NCBI GenBank assembly: GCA_964654185.1 | Contig: CAZZIE010000006.1 | Span: forward strand, 3,476-67,475 | Reading direction: 5' to 3' | DNA: 64,000 nt | Source of the DNA: CAYFQV01 sp964654185 | GTDB lineage: Bacteria > Spirochaetota > Spirochaetia > DSM-27196 > PWMO01 | Shown: positions 8,443 through 17,557 of the stretch, one piece after another | Layout: every line of letters begins with the position of its first letter | Numbering within the stretch: position 1 is the first letter of the stretch | Notes under the pieces: generated by a model | Told to the model about the DNA's origin: nothing | Seen by the model: only the letters and a program-made list of their open reading frames with translations | Databases searched by the model: none | Translations under genes and position numbers: made by a program

Positions 8443-9399
8443 TTACTGCAGCCCCATGGCTTCGAGGAAGCGCTTGCGCAGCCCCTCCTCGCCGGGGTAG
8501 AGATCTCGGGGGATGCTGCCTCCCCCCATGTGCACGTGGCCGCCGCCGGCGCCGATGCCCTCCAGAGCCTTGCGAATCACCACGTCGGAGGGTCGGCCGT
8601 AATCCTCGCTCCTGACTGATATCCGGTACTCCTCCCGCTCAGGCTCCACGACAACGACGAAGTGGATTTCCCGGAGTCCCAGGAAGAAGTCGGCAATGAG
8701 GGCCATCACCTCGGGGGTGGTCTCCTTCTGGATGGGAACGTAACAGAAGTCCTCGGCGACGACGCATTGATTGATTGCCTCGCGGAAGACGGCGAGGTCG
8801 TTCAGGGAGAGGGAGTTCTTGAGCAGGCGGCTGCCGGTCTGCCAGTCTCCGGTGAAGAAGAGCTTCGCGAACGCTTCCAGATCGACCGGGGTCACGCCGC
8901 GGGTCATGAAGCCGGTATCCATCATGAGGCCCATGAGAAGCGCCGTCGCAGTGGGCCGGTCCATGTCCAGTTTGGCGATCTTGTAGTACTCGTAGAGGAT
9001 GGTGCTGCAGGCACCGTAGTGCGGCCGGATATCCCAGTAAGGCGAGTCCGGCTCGGTCGGCGGCTTGTGGTGATCAATGACGCCGATCACATCACCGGGC
9101 ATCCCCTGAATATTCCTGTTGCCGATGAATCCGTCCACCACCACGATCTGCGTGTCGTCGCTCAATCCCAGCTCGGTACACGAGGAGATGGGGATCTCGA
9201 GAAGCCGGATCGCTTCGGTCAGGGAGTCACTCTGGATCTCACCGCCGTAACAGAGGCGCGCCTCAATGTCGTTTTCTCTGAGAAGCCCGGCCAGGGCGTA
9301 GGCCGAGGCTACCGCATCGTGATCGGGGAAGTCGTGTGCCTGGATGACCAGCGGCCTGTCCGGATCGATATGGGCGATGAGCTCCTGGATTCCCTTCAT
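8443..9399 (-). CDS. DHH/DHHA1-family phosphoesterase (NrnA-like)
   Basis: This is a 318-aa DHH-superfamily enzyme. It has the metal motifs DHDAVAS (residues 20-26), a VVVDGF strand, the signature GVIDHHK (about 105-111) and the C-terminal DHHA1 glycine motif GAGGGHVHMGGG. Family members cleave nanoRNA, pAp or cyclic dinucleotides; which one this acts on cannot be told from sequence. The first motif reads DHDA rather than the more common DPDA. The start ATG 9399 overlaps the TGA of the upstream TPR gene (ATGA), and an AGGA site precedes it, so translation is probably coupled. Confidence 0.88.
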   Translation of the reverse strand: MKGIQELIAHIDPDRPLVIQAHDFPDHDAVASAYALAGLLRENDIEARLCYGGEIQSDSLTEAIRLLEIPISSCTELGLSDDTQIVVVDGFIGNRNIQGMPGDVIGVIDHHKPPTEPDSPYWDIRPHYGACSTILYEYYKIAKLDMDRPTATALLMGLMMDTGFMTRGVTPVDLEAFAKLFFTGDWQTGSRLLKNSLSLNDLAVFREAINQCVVAEDFCYVPIQKETTPEVMALIADFFLGLREIHFVVVVEPEREEYRISVRSEDYGRPSDVVIRKALEGIGAGGGHVHMGGGSIPRDLYPGEEGLRKRFLEAMGLQ

Positions 9400-10838
9400 T
9401 CTGATGATTCCTGTACCAGTCCGCCGTGCTCCAGGCGCCACGCGGCGATCTGGGTTTCCGGGAGCTGATTCGTCTCGAGGCGGTCCGCCTCGGCGTAGAA
9501 GCGCCGAGCCAGGGAGAGTTGCCCCTCGACATCGTAGTGGCCCGCCAGGAAGAAGATCAAAGAGGCGCGGATCGCCTCGGTCTGCTCATCCTGGGCGTAC
9601 CGGAGGAGCATGGAGTCTCCCGACCGGCTCATGTAGAGACGGGCAGCGGCCCAGTAGCCGGTGTCCCGGGGAATGTGCTGGAGAACCGACTCCAGGTAGG
9701 CTCGGGCGTCGCGGTGATCCCCCTGAAACTTCCGCGCCAGCGCGGATAGAAGAGCGTAGCTGTGGGCGCTCCGATCGATTTCGTAGGCCTCCGCGAAGTA
9801 GTCCGCCGCCGCGGCGTAGTTCTCCTTCATGAAGGCCACCGTCGCGTAGGGTGCGAAGGCTGGATAGTAGGAAGGCTTGAGATCCAGAGCCTGGCGGTAG
9901 TCCTGATAGGCGTTCTCGACCTCGCCCAGGCCATGATAGGCCCGGGCACGCTGCGCATAGGAGAGAAATACGTCGGGATTCCGTTCGATCGCCTTCGAGA
10001 AGTCCTCAATGGCGGGCTCGAACCTTCCGCGCTGTGCGCGCACCCGGCCACGATCGAGGTAGTTCCAGGAGTACGAGGGCTCGAGCTCAATCGCCTTTGT
10101 GAGGTCCTCTTCCGCCGCGGCGAGGTTGTACTGGGCAACCCGCGCCCGGCCGCGATCGCTGTAGGCAAAGGGATAGTCCGGCTGCGTCTCGATCGCCTGT
10201 GTCAGGACCTCTTCCGCCTCTTCGGGCTTGTCCTGACGCAGGTGCACATTCCCCAGGCCGATGAGCGCGACGAAGTTGTCCTGATCCGCCTCCAGGCTGT
10301 TCTCGAAGGCGCTGCGGGCGGCGCTGTAGCGCTTCTCAGTCAGGTGGGTCTCGCCGATTGCGGCGTACGCGTCGGCATTCTCCGGATCGGCGTCAACCGC
10401 CCGTTCGAGGTAGTCGAGCTTGGCTTCTTCCTCGTTCCGGGCGCCGGCAATGAGGCCGAGGGCGTAGAGCGCCTCGCTGTTGCCGGGATCCGACTCAAGC
10501 GCCTGATTGAGCGTATCCGTGGCCTCGTCAAGGCGGCCGGCAACCATCTGGAGACGCGCCAGCAGGACGAGGGTTTCCGGATCCTCAGGGTCCTTGAGGC
10601 GAGCTTCCTCGTAGGCGGCAATGGCCGCCTCGGGATCCCCCGCGGAGATGAAGAGACTGATCTCCTCGTAGGGGCGCTCCGGAACCTCTTCCGTCACCTC
10701 GGGCGGCGGTTCCGGGGCGGCCTCTTCGGGCGCCCTCTCCGGCGGCGTCGCACAGGACGCGACGAGCAGCATGAAGCCGAGCGCTCCGATCAGGGCGCCG
10801 GTGCCGGCCCGGCACGCGCTGCGCATCCGGCGCGCCAT
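9396..10838 (-). CDS. TPR-repeat lipoprotein
   Basis: The protein is about 480 aa with an N-terminal basic stretch, a hydrophobic helix and a lipobox (LLVASC-A), so it is predicted to be a lipoprotein. A Pro/Glu-rich spacer follows, then about ten consecutive tetratricopeptide repeats spanning residues 50-400. They show repeat features such as ALYALGLIAG and a DPxNxxAY periodicity. TPRs mediate protein-protein contacts; no catalytic domain is present. The start is not fixed: ATG 10838 gives MARRMRS directly before the signal helix, with in-frame starts further upstream and no strong ribosome site. The end overlaps the DHH gene by ATGA. Confidence 0.8.
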   Translation of the reverse strand: MARRMRSACRAGTGALIGALGFMLLVASCATPPERAPEEAAPEPPPEVTEEVPERPYEEISLFISAGDPEAAIAAYEEARLKDPEDPETLVLLARLQMVAGRLDEATDTLNQALESDPGNSEALYALGLIAGARNEEEAKLDYLERAVDADPENADAYAAIGETHLTEKRYSAARSAFENSLEADQDNFVALIGLGNVHLRQDKPEEAEEVLTQAIETQPDYPFAYSDRGRARVAQYNLAAAEEDLTKAIELEPSYSWNYLDRGRVRAQRGRFEPAIEDFSKAIERNPDVFLSYAQRARAYHGLGEVENAYQDYRQALDLKPSYYPAFAPYATVAFMKENYAAAADYFAEAYEIDRSAHSYALLSALARKFQGDHRDARAYLESVLQHIPRDTGYWAAARLYMSRSGDSMLLRYAQDEQTEAIRASLIFFLAGHYDVEGQLSLARRFYAEADRLETNQLPETQIAAWRLEHGGLVQESSE

Positions 10839-11035
10839 GGATGGCATGGATGCCCGGGATGCCGGAGACGAGCCGGTGCCCGAAACGTCACACGGACAAC
10901 CGTCGGCGGACTCGTGCGGATCTGAGGGATGCTGGTGACTATGTGTGTTGGATATTGCGTACATGATTGGTCGAATGTGCGTCACTATACAGAAGCGGCT
11001 CTAGATTTGACAAGAACGGGCCGCAGGTTCCGCGG

Positions 11036-11560
11036 CTACCGCTCCTTGAGTACACGGACAAGCTCGCGCAGATACGCCGGAAGGTCCGGAGGCCGGCGGC
11101 TCGATACCAGATTGCCGTCGACCACCACAGGTTCATTCACCCAGGTTGCCCCGGCGTTCTCCATGTCGTCCCGGATGCCCGGGGTACTGGTCACGGTTCG
11201 GCCGGACAGTATCCCCGCCGAGATGAGCACCCACCCGGCGTGACAGATCTCTCCGATGATCTTTCCTTCGTCATTCATGGTCCTGACGATGTCGAGCACC
11301 TCGGAGAAGCGTCTGAGCTTGTCCGGCGCCCATCCGCCGGGCACCAGGAGCACCTCGTACTGCGAGGGATCAACCTCGCTGAAGGAGATCGCGGACTCCG
11401 CCGGGACGCCGTGTTTGCCGATGTAAGTGTGACCCGCCTTCTGCGCGGCCACGTCCACTGTCATGCCCTCCTCCTGAAGGCGATAGGTCGGATACCAGAA
11501 CTCCAGATCTTCGAAGTCGTCGTGGAGCAGGCTCAGTGCCTTCTTATCCTGCAGGTCCAT
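11036..11560 (-). CDS. DJ-1/PfpI family protein
   Basis: The 174-aa protein has the PfpI/DJ-1 fold. The nucleophile elbow EICHAGWVLISAG is near residues 103-115 (Cys105), with the preceding LLVPGGWAP glycine-rich turn. Family members include PfpI-type proteases, YhbO/YajL-like deglycases or chaperones; a stress or glyoxal-related role is likely but not proven. A near-perfect AAGGAGG ribosome site precedes ATG 11560 by 5 nt, unusually strong for this window. It lies 36 nt downstream of the MATE exporter gene on the same strand. Confidence 0.88.
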   Translation of the reverse strand: MDLQDKKALSLLHDDFEDLEFWYPTYRLQEEGMTVDVAAQKAGHTYIGKHGVPAESAISFSEVDPSQYEVLLVPGGWAPDKLRRFSEVLDIVRTMNDEGKIIGEICHAGWVLISAGILSGRTVTSTPGIRDDMENAGATWVNEPVVVDGNLVSSRRPPDLPAYLRELVRVLKER

Positions 11561-11596
11561 GAGATCCTCCTTGAGGTGGCCGATATCTGAAATGGC

Positions 11597-12967
11597 CTAT
11601 ATCTCCTCGGGGTTCATCTTGTGGAGCCACCGTCCCCGTTTCAAGATGATAAATCCCAGCGTCGCCGTCACGACATTGGAGAGCAACATGGCGAACCATA
11701 TGCCCTGCGGACCCAGAGAGAGACCGATTGCCAGGAGCGCGGCTACGGGCACTCGAATTCCCCAGAGGCGTCCGACGTTGAGATACATGACCGGCTTGGT
11801 GTCGCCGCCGCCCTGGAAGGCGCCGTTGCTCACCATGAACATGGCGAAGGGGATGACCGACAGGGAAATGACCTTGAACATGGTGGCGCCGTAGCTGATA
11901 ACCTCCGGATCGTCGACGAAGAAGCGCGTCACCGAGCTGCCGAAGAAGAAGACCAGGACCATGGCCAGAGAGATGAATACGAAGACGGTGCCGATGGACT
12001 GCTTCACCACCGTCTTTGCGATGTCCAGGCGGCGCGCTCCGATACTCTGACCCACGAGCGAGGCGGTTGCCCGGGAGAAACCGATTGCCGGCATGGTGAA
12101 GAGATTGATGATCCGCGTCCCGACACCGAATGCTGCCACGACGGCGGTGCCGAAGGAGTTCACGATCCCCTGCAGCACAATGAACCCCAGCGAGGCAACG
12201 CCCTGCCCGATTGCCAGGGGAACGCCGATCCCAAGCAGGCGTCGCTGGGCCGTCCAGTCCGGAACCAGGTACTCCGGCCGCAGCTTCATGTCACGATTTC
12301 CCCTGAGGAGAATCCAGAGGGCAAGGCCGGACGCAATGGCCCGGGAGAACACGGTACCGATCGCGGCCCCTTCGACCTCGAGGCGGGGAATGGGTCCGAC
12401 TCCGAAGATGAGAATGGGATCGAGGGCCACGTTCAGCGCAACCGTGAGCACCTGGATCTTGAGCGGTGTCACGCTGTCTCCGACCCCCTGCATGGCCGCC
12501 TGAACCACAAAGAAAAGGAACATGAGAGGCATCCCCGAAAGAATGATCCGGAGATAGGAGAGCGTACCGGCAAAGGCACTCCCGGGGACCTGGAGCAGTC
12601 CCAGAATCTGCCGGGCAAAGATCACGCCGATCAGGGACGCCACAACTGAAAGCACCAGGAGGAGGATGGTGGTCTGCCCGAGGTAGAAATCGACGCGGTC
12701 GCGATCTCCCTTGCCCTTGGACTGGGAAATCAAGGTCGTTCCCGCCGTCGCCAGGGCGAGGCCGGAGACGACCAGGAACATGACCAGGTTCAGCGATATG
12801 GATGGCGCAGCCACCGCCTCGGCGCTGATCTTCCCCAGGAAGTAGGCGTCGGCGAGGTTGTACAGCATCTGCAGGAGGTTCGCCGCCATGATGGGCGCGG
12901 CAAGGCGCACGAGATTGCCGTAAAGCTCCCGGTCGCCGCGGATTTCGGAAATGGGGGTGTTCGTCAT
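11597..12967 (-). CDS. MATE family efflux transporter
   Basis: This is a 456-aa integral membrane protein with the twelve-helix MATE arrangement in two similar halves. Typical family landmarks are the N-terminal LAAPIMAANLLQMLYNLADAY region and the matching FTMPAIGFSRATASLVGQ segment in the second half. MATE proteins export cationic drugs or metabolites using Na+ or H+ gradients; the substrate is unknown. I took ATG 12967 (MTNTPISEIRG), which gives the usual family length. It is divergent from pntAA. Confidence 0.92.
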   Translation of the reverse strand: MTNTPISEIRGDRELYGNLVRLAAPIMAANLLQMLYNLADAYFLGKISAEAVAAPSISLNLVMFLVVSGLALATAGTTLISQSKGKGDRDRVDFYLGQTTILLLVLSVVASLIGVIFARQILGLLQVPGSAFAGTLSYLRIILSGMPLMFLFFVVQAAMQGVGDSVTPLKIQVLTVALNVALDPILIFGVGPIPRLEVEGAAIGTVFSRAIASGLALWILLRGNRDMKLRPEYLVPDWTAQRRLLGIGVPLAIGQGVASLGFIVLQGIVNSFGTAVVAAFGVGTRIINLFTMPAIGFSRATASLVGQSIGARRLDIAKTVVKQSIGTVFVFISLAMVLVFFFGSSVTRFFVDDPEVISYGATMFKVISLSVIPFAMFMVSNGAFQGGGDTKPVMYLNVGRLWGIRVPVAALLAIGLSLGPQGIWFAMLLSNVVTATLGFIILKRGRWLHKMNPEEI

Positions 12968-13145
12968 GTGTGAGTCCGGTGCGAGTTCAGAACACAGAAG
13001 GTAGCTCACAGAAGCAAGGCGAGGCAAGAGAAGTGGCCCGAACCTTGGGGAACGGTGCGCCGTCGGTCGGGTGGGTGACAGTCAACGGCGCTTGCGCTAA
13101 TCTGACTGCGCTACACAACCATTCGCGGTACCGAGGTAGGATCAG

Positions 13146-14300
13146 ATGACAGTAGGAATCGTTCAGGAGAGTGCTGAGGGGGAAACGCGAGTTGCCCTTG
13201 TGCCGCAGCACGTTCCCTCCGTTCTGAGGCTGGCGGATTCGGTGATCGTGCAGGCGGGCAGCGGAGACGCCTCCGGCCACAGCGATGACGAGTACACCGA
13301 GCGCGGCGCATCCGTTGTCTCGACACGAGATGAAGTGCTCGGGCAGGCCGACGTGGTCCTCCGCGTACGGAGCGGAGCGGCGTCGCCCGATTCGGCCACG
13401 GACATCCGATCAATGAAGGAAGGAAGTGCCGTCGTCGGCTTTCTGGACCCGTACACACCTCACGAGAGCTTCCAGGCCATGCGGGAGCGCAGGATCGCCT
13501 CCTTCGCCATGGAGCTCGTCCCGCGCATAACCCGCGCTCAGAGCATGGACGCCCTGTCGGCCATGGCCAACCTGGCCGGGTACAAGTCGGTCCTCCTGGC
13601 GGCATCCGAGCTTCCGAAGATGTTTCCCATGATGATGACCGCCGCGGGAACGATCGTGCCGGCGAAGGTATTCATAGTCGGTGTCGGCGTTGCGGGACTG
13701 CAGGCCATTGCAACGGCGAAGCGTCTCGGCGCCGTGGTGAGCGCCTACGACATCCGGCCGGCGGTGAAGGACCAGGTGAAGAGCCTTGGGGCGAAGTTCG
13801 TCGAAATGGAGCTCAGCACCGACGACGCCGAGGGCAGCGGCGGCTACGCCCGGGAGATGACCGAAGACTTCTACCGGAAGCAGCGGGAAATGATGACCGA
13901 GACCGTCCGCGAGAGCGATGTGGTCATCACGACGGCGGCGGTTCCGGGCAAGCGCGCGCCGATCCTGGTGACCGAGGACATGGTCAAGGCCATGCACGCG
14001 GGAACGGTTGTCGTGGACCTGGGCGCCGAGCGCGGGGGCAACTGTGAGGTGACCGAACCCGGAAAGAGCGTCGTGAAGCACGGCGTTCACGTCATCGGGC
14101 CGGTGAACGTGCCGGCGACCATGCCCCGCGATGCAAGCCAGCTCTACTCGAAGAACGTCTCGGCCTTCCTGGAGACGATCGTGAAGGAGAAGGCTGTGGT
14201 CATCGACCAGGAAGATGAGATTGTGGCGGCGTCGCTCGTTACCCATGAGGGCAGCATTCCCAATGAGCAGACTCGGGCAAACCTCGAGGGAGAGAAGTAA
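13146..14300 (+). CDS. pntAA: NAD(P) transhydrogenase subunit alpha, part 1 (NAD-binding dI domain)
   Basis: This is the soluble NAD(H)-binding domain I of proton-translocating transhydrogenase. The 384-aa protein starts with the alanine dehydrogenase/PNT fold motif ESAEGETRVALVP. It carries the Rossmann motif VGVGVAGLQAIATAKRLGA near residue 180 and the domain-I segment VVDLGAERGGNCE. The enzyme couples hydride transfer between NADH and NADP+ to proton flux and supplies NADPH. It is the first gene of a three-gene operon in which subunit alpha is split in two, as in many non-enteric bacteria. Spacing to pntAB is 2 nt. An AGGA site precedes ATG 13146. Confidence 0.96.
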   Translation: MTVGIVQESAEGETRVALVPQHVPSVLRLADSVIVQAGSGDASGHSDDEYTERGASVVSTRDEVLGQADVVLRVRSGAASPDSATDIRSMKEGSAVVGFLDPYTPHESFQAMRERRIASFAMELVPRITRAQSMDALSAMANLAGYKSVLLAASELPKMFPMMMTAAGTIVPAKVFIVGVGVAGLQAIATAKRLGAVVSAYDIRPAVKDQVKSLGAKFVEMELSTDDAEGSGGYAREMTEDFYRKQREMMTETVRESDVVITTAAVPGKRAPILVTEDMVKAMHAGTVVVDLGAERGGNCEVTEPGKSVVKHGVHVIGPVNVPATMPRDASQLYSKNVSAFLETIVKEKAVVIDQEDEIVAASLVTHEGSIPNEQTRANLEGEK

Positions 14301-14302
14301 TC

Positions 14303-14593
14303 ATGGAAGCAGGTCTTTCGTTCATCCAGGTTCTGACGGTCTTTGTGCTGGCGATCTTCGTCGGCTTCGAGGTCATTACGAAGGTGCCCCCGATTCTTCA
14401 CACCCCCCTCATGTCCGGGTCGAACGCCATCTCCGGGATCACCATCATCGGGGCCCTTGTGGCGGTCGGCACGGGGAGTGAGACCCTCACCATTATTCTG
14501 GGCGTCGCAGCGCTGGTCTTTGCGACCATCAACGTCGTCGGCGGCTTTCTGGTGACGCACCGAATGCTGAGCAAGTTCAGGAAGAAGGACTAG
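14303..14593 (+). CDS. pntAB: NAD(P) transhydrogenase subunit alpha, part 2 (membrane)
   Basis: The 96-aa protein has three membrane helices. It contains the conserved GFEVITKVPPILHTPLMSG loop followed by NAISGITIIG, typical of PntAB. It forms part of the dII proton channel with PntB. It lies 2 nt after pntAA and 2 nt before pntB. Confidence 0.96.
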   Translation: MEAGLSFIQVLTVFVLAIFVGFEVITKVPPILHTPLMSGSNAISGITIIGALVAVGTGSETLTIILGVAALVFATINVVGGFLVTHRMLSKFRKKD

Positions 14594-14595
14594 TC

Positions 14596-16014
14596 ATGGA
14601 CAGAACCGTACTCATTGATGCCGCCTATCTCCTGGCGGCGGCGTTGTTCATACTCGGTTTGAAGGGCCTGAGCCATCCAAAGAGCGCGGTCCGGGGCAAC
14701 CTCATGGGCGCCACGGGCATGCTCATTGCCATTGTGGTGACGCTGATCCGGGCGGACATTCTCGGTTACGGCCTCATTCTGATCGGGCTCGCCGTGGGCG
14801 CAGTGATCGGCGTGATCCTGGCGCTCTCCATCAAGATGACCGCAATGCCGCAGTTGGTGGGGCTCTTCAACGGCTTCGGCGGCGCGGCCTCCGTGCTGGT
14901 TGCCGGAGCGGTCCTCTTTCAGGTGATGGTCGGCGCCGGTTCCGGGGTCGAAGCCGCGGATGCGGGAAGTCCCGACCTGCAGTTCACGATTGCAACGGTT
15001 GCGTCGGGGTTGATCGGCGCGGTGACCTTTTTCGGGAGCCTGATCGCCTTCGGCAAGTTGCAGGGAATCGTGACGGAGAAGCCGGTCCGCTACACCGGCG
15101 AGCAGGTCGTGAAGTCCATATTGTTCCTCGCGGCCATTGCGGTGGGCGTATACATCGTCATGAATCCGGGAGAGGTTCTGGCCTACTGGGTCCTGGTGGC
15201 CGTTGCCGGGCTACTGGGCATCTTCCTGGTCATTCCGATCGGCGGAGCGGATATGCCGATCGTGATCGCCCTTCTGAACTCCTACTCCGGCCTGGCCGCG
15301 GCGGCGACGGGCTTCGTCCTGGCGAACAACATTCTCATTGTGGCGGGCTCTCTGGTGGGGGCGTCGGGCATCATCCTGACGCAGATCATGTGCAAGGCCA
15401 TGAACCGCTCCCTGGCCAACGTCCTCTTCGGAGGCGTCGGCGCCGTCGTGGAGAGTGCCGGCCAGGACGATATCTACGCCGGGAAGGTGAAGTCCACCTC
15501 CAGCGAAGAGGTCGCCATGATCCTGAAGACCGCGCAGCGTGTGGTCATTGTGCCTGGGTACGGCATGGCCGTCGCCCGGGCGCAGACGCCGGTTCGCCTG
15601 CTCACGGAGCTCCTGGAGGCGGAGGGCATTGAGGTGGAGTTCGCCATCCATCCCGTTGCGGGACGCATGCCCGGCCACATGAACGTCCTCCTGGCGGAGG
15701 AGAACATCTCCTACGACAAGCTCCGGGAGATGGACGCGATCAATCCGAGCTTTCCTCAGACCGACGTGACAATCGTCCTCGGGGCGAACGACGTGGTGAA
15801 TCCGGTTGCCCGGGAGGCGCAGGGGAGCCCGATCTCGGGCATGCCCATCCTGGACGTGGACAAGTCACGGACCGTGGTGGTCATCAAGCGCAGCCTCAGC
15901 CCGGGCTTCGCCGGGATTCCCAACCCGCTCTTCGCGGCTGACAACACCCTCATGCTCTTCGGTGACGGAAAAAAGGTGATGGAGGAACTGGTCGCGTCGT
16001 ACAAGGAGGCGTGA
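14596..16014 (+). CDS. pntB: NAD(P) transhydrogenase subunit beta
   Basis: PntB supplies the rest of the dII membrane channel and the NADP(H)-binding dIII domain. The 472-aa protein has about nine membrane helices in its first 280 residues. The dIII domain follows with VVIVPGYGMAVARAQ (about 317-331), AIHPVAGRMPGHMNVLLAE and VVIKRSLSPGFAGI, all standard NADP-site motifs. Its length is normal. It is last in the pnt operon. The 100-bp gap to the next, convergent gene is an extremely GC-rich repeat region. Confidence 0.97.
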   Translation: MDRTVLIDAAYLLAAALFILGLKGLSHPKSAVRGNLMGATGMLIAIVVTLIRADILGYGLILIGLAVGAVIGVILALSIKMTAMPQLVGLFNGFGGAASVLVAGAVLFQVMVGAGSGVEAADAGSPDLQFTIATVASGLIGAVTFFGSLIAFGKLQGIVTEKPVRYTGEQVVKSILFLAAIAVGVYIVMNPGEVLAYWVLVAVAGLLGIFLVIPIGGADMPIVIALLNSYSGLAAAATGFVLANNILIVAGSLVGASGIILTQIMCKAMNRSLANVLFGGVGAVVESAGQDDIYAGKVKSTSSEEVAMILKTAQRVVIVPGYGMAVARAQTPVRLLTELLEAEGIEVEFAIHPVAGRMPGHMNVLLAEENISYDKLREMDAINPSFPQTDVTIVLGANDVVNPVAREAQGSPISGMPILDVDKSRTVVVIKRSLSPGFAGIPNPLFAADNTLMLFGDGKKVMEELVASYKEA

Positions 16015-16016
16015 GC

Positions 16017-16075
16017 CGGCGCGCGGCGGGGCGGGCGGCCCCGCGCCGCGGGGGGGCGGGCGAGCCGCGTAGCGG
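16017..16075. repeat. GC-rich intergenic repeat after pntB
   Basis: The segment begins GCCGGCGCGCGGCGGGGCGG and contains self-complementary GGCCCCGCGCC-type blocks. It resembles the two copies found after the UMF1 gene at 56649-56673 and 56741-56765. It sits between converging genes, so it may act in transcription termination, although there is no T tract. Confidence 0.5.
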
Positions 16076-16115
16076 CCCTGCCGTGCGCTGACCGGGGCGG
16101 CCGCGCGGCGCCCTC

Positions 16116-17363
16116 CTAGTTGCTCTCTTCCTTGTGATGAGGGTCCTGGTACTTCTCGGAAATGGTCTTGATGTTCGGGAGAACCTTGAAGAAGACGTCG
16201 ACGATCTCGGGGTCGAACTGGGTTCCCGCCATGGAGCGGATCTCCTCGAGCACCTGCTCCTCAGTCCACGCTTCTTTGTAGACCCGCCTCGATGAGAGAG
16301 CGTCGTAGACATCTGAGATCGCGACGATACGTCCGAAGAGCGGGATCTCATCACCGCGCTTGCCCACAGGCTCACCGTTGCTGTCGGTCTTGAGGGGCTC
16401 ACCCGTGGCAATGTCGACGTGGCCGGGGTAGCCGTTCCCGTCCCAGTGCTCGTGGTGGCTGATGGCGACCAGCTGGGCAACCTCATCGAAGTCCGACTGC
16501 TTGTCGATGAAGAGCCGCGCCCCGTGGAGGGTGTGGGACTTCATGATGTGGAACTCGTCGTCGGTGAAGCGACCGGGCTTCTTCAGGATGACATCCGAGA
16601 TGGCGACCTTGCCCACGTCGTGGAGCATGGCGGCCATGCGGAGGTTGTCCTTCGTCTTCTCAATGTCGTGCTGGGAGTAGCCGTGATCGTGGGCCCAGCG
16701 CTCGTAGATCTCAATGGCGTAGCCGGCGACGCGGTTGACGTGGGGACCGGTCTCTGTGGGATCACGAAGCTCCGCCATCTTGATCATGCGAAGGAGGATG
16801 GCCCGGGTCATCTGCGCACGCTGCAACGCCACGGTAGCGTTGGTCGCGAAGTGCATCAGCACCAGCTCATCGTCCTTGTTGAAGGAGGTGAGATTCCCCT
16901 TGGCAGTTTTCTTGTTGATGAGCTGGATCACGCCGAGAATCTCCCCCATGTTGGTCCGAAGGGGAATGACGAGCATGGACTTGCTGAGGTATCCGCTCGC
17001 CTTATCGACGTTCTTGTTGAAGCCGTAGGGCGAATCCTCAGGAATCTTGTACACATCCGATATGTTTATCGGCTCACCCGTCGCGGCGGCGTAGCCCGCA
17101 ATTGACTTCTTGTTGATGGGAAAGGAGAAGACCTTGTAGATGAGCTTCTCACCCCTGGGAAGCTCGGCCTGCTTCGTGTCGTTCTGAGCGTAGTTGATGA
17201 CCAGCTCATCCCCGCGCTTGATGTAGATCGACCCGGCATCCGCGCTGGTAACGCGACGCGCCTCGGTCAGTATCCGTTCGAGGAGAATATCGACGTCCTT
17301 GAGCTTATTCAGCTCAGAGTCGAGGCTGATGACATCTCTGAGTTTTGATCGCTGCGCAGCCAT
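16116..17363 (-). CDS. GAF domain and HD-GYP domain protein (predicted cyclic-di-GMP phosphodiesterase)
   Basis: The 415-aa protein has a GAF sensor domain (about residues 25-185) followed by a complete HD-GYP domain (about 195-400). Visible catalytic motifs are HDVGK (HD pair), the spaced His residues in SHHEHWDGNGYP with an intact GYP, and DVYDALSSRRVYKEAW. HD-GYP enzymes hydrolyse cyclic-di-GMP; the GAF domain probably senses a small ligand or redox state. There is no signal peptide, so it is cytoplasmic. It starts at ATG 17363 after an AT-richer 190-bp gap that should hold its promoter, though I could not define one confidently. Confidence 0.92.
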   Translation of the reverse strand: MAAQRSKLRDVISLDSELNKLKDVDILLERILTEARRVTSADAGSIYIKRGDELVINYAQNDTKQAELPRGEKLIYKVFSFPINKKSIAGYAAATGEPINISDVYKIPEDSPYGFNKNVDKASGYLSKSMLVIPLRTNMGEILGVIQLINKKTAKGNLTSFNKDDELVLMHFATNATVALQRAQMTRAILLRMIKMAELRDPTETGPHVNRVAGYAIEIYERWAHDHGYSQHDIEKTKDNLRMAAMLHDVGKVAISDVILKKPGRFTDDEFHIMKSHTLHGARLFIDKQSDFDEVAQLVAISHHEHWDGNGYPGHVDIATGEPLKTDSNGEPVGKRGDEIPLFGRIVAISDVYDALSSRRVYKEAWTEEQVLEEIRSMAGTQFDPEIVDVFFKVLPNIKTISEKYQDPHHKEESN

Positions 17364-17557
17364 AAGTGGGAATTACGCCCCTCTGTTCTTACTCTCTCTG
17401 AGATTTCTTCCCCACGTTTTCTTGATTATCGGAACGTATTGCCAATAATCCGCAAGAACAAGCCCCCGAATTGGTTATTCTCGCGGCGATTCCGGGCCGT
17501 CGGCACCGGCGCTGCGCGATTTGGAACCGAAATGGCTCACACTCGGGCGAGACCGAC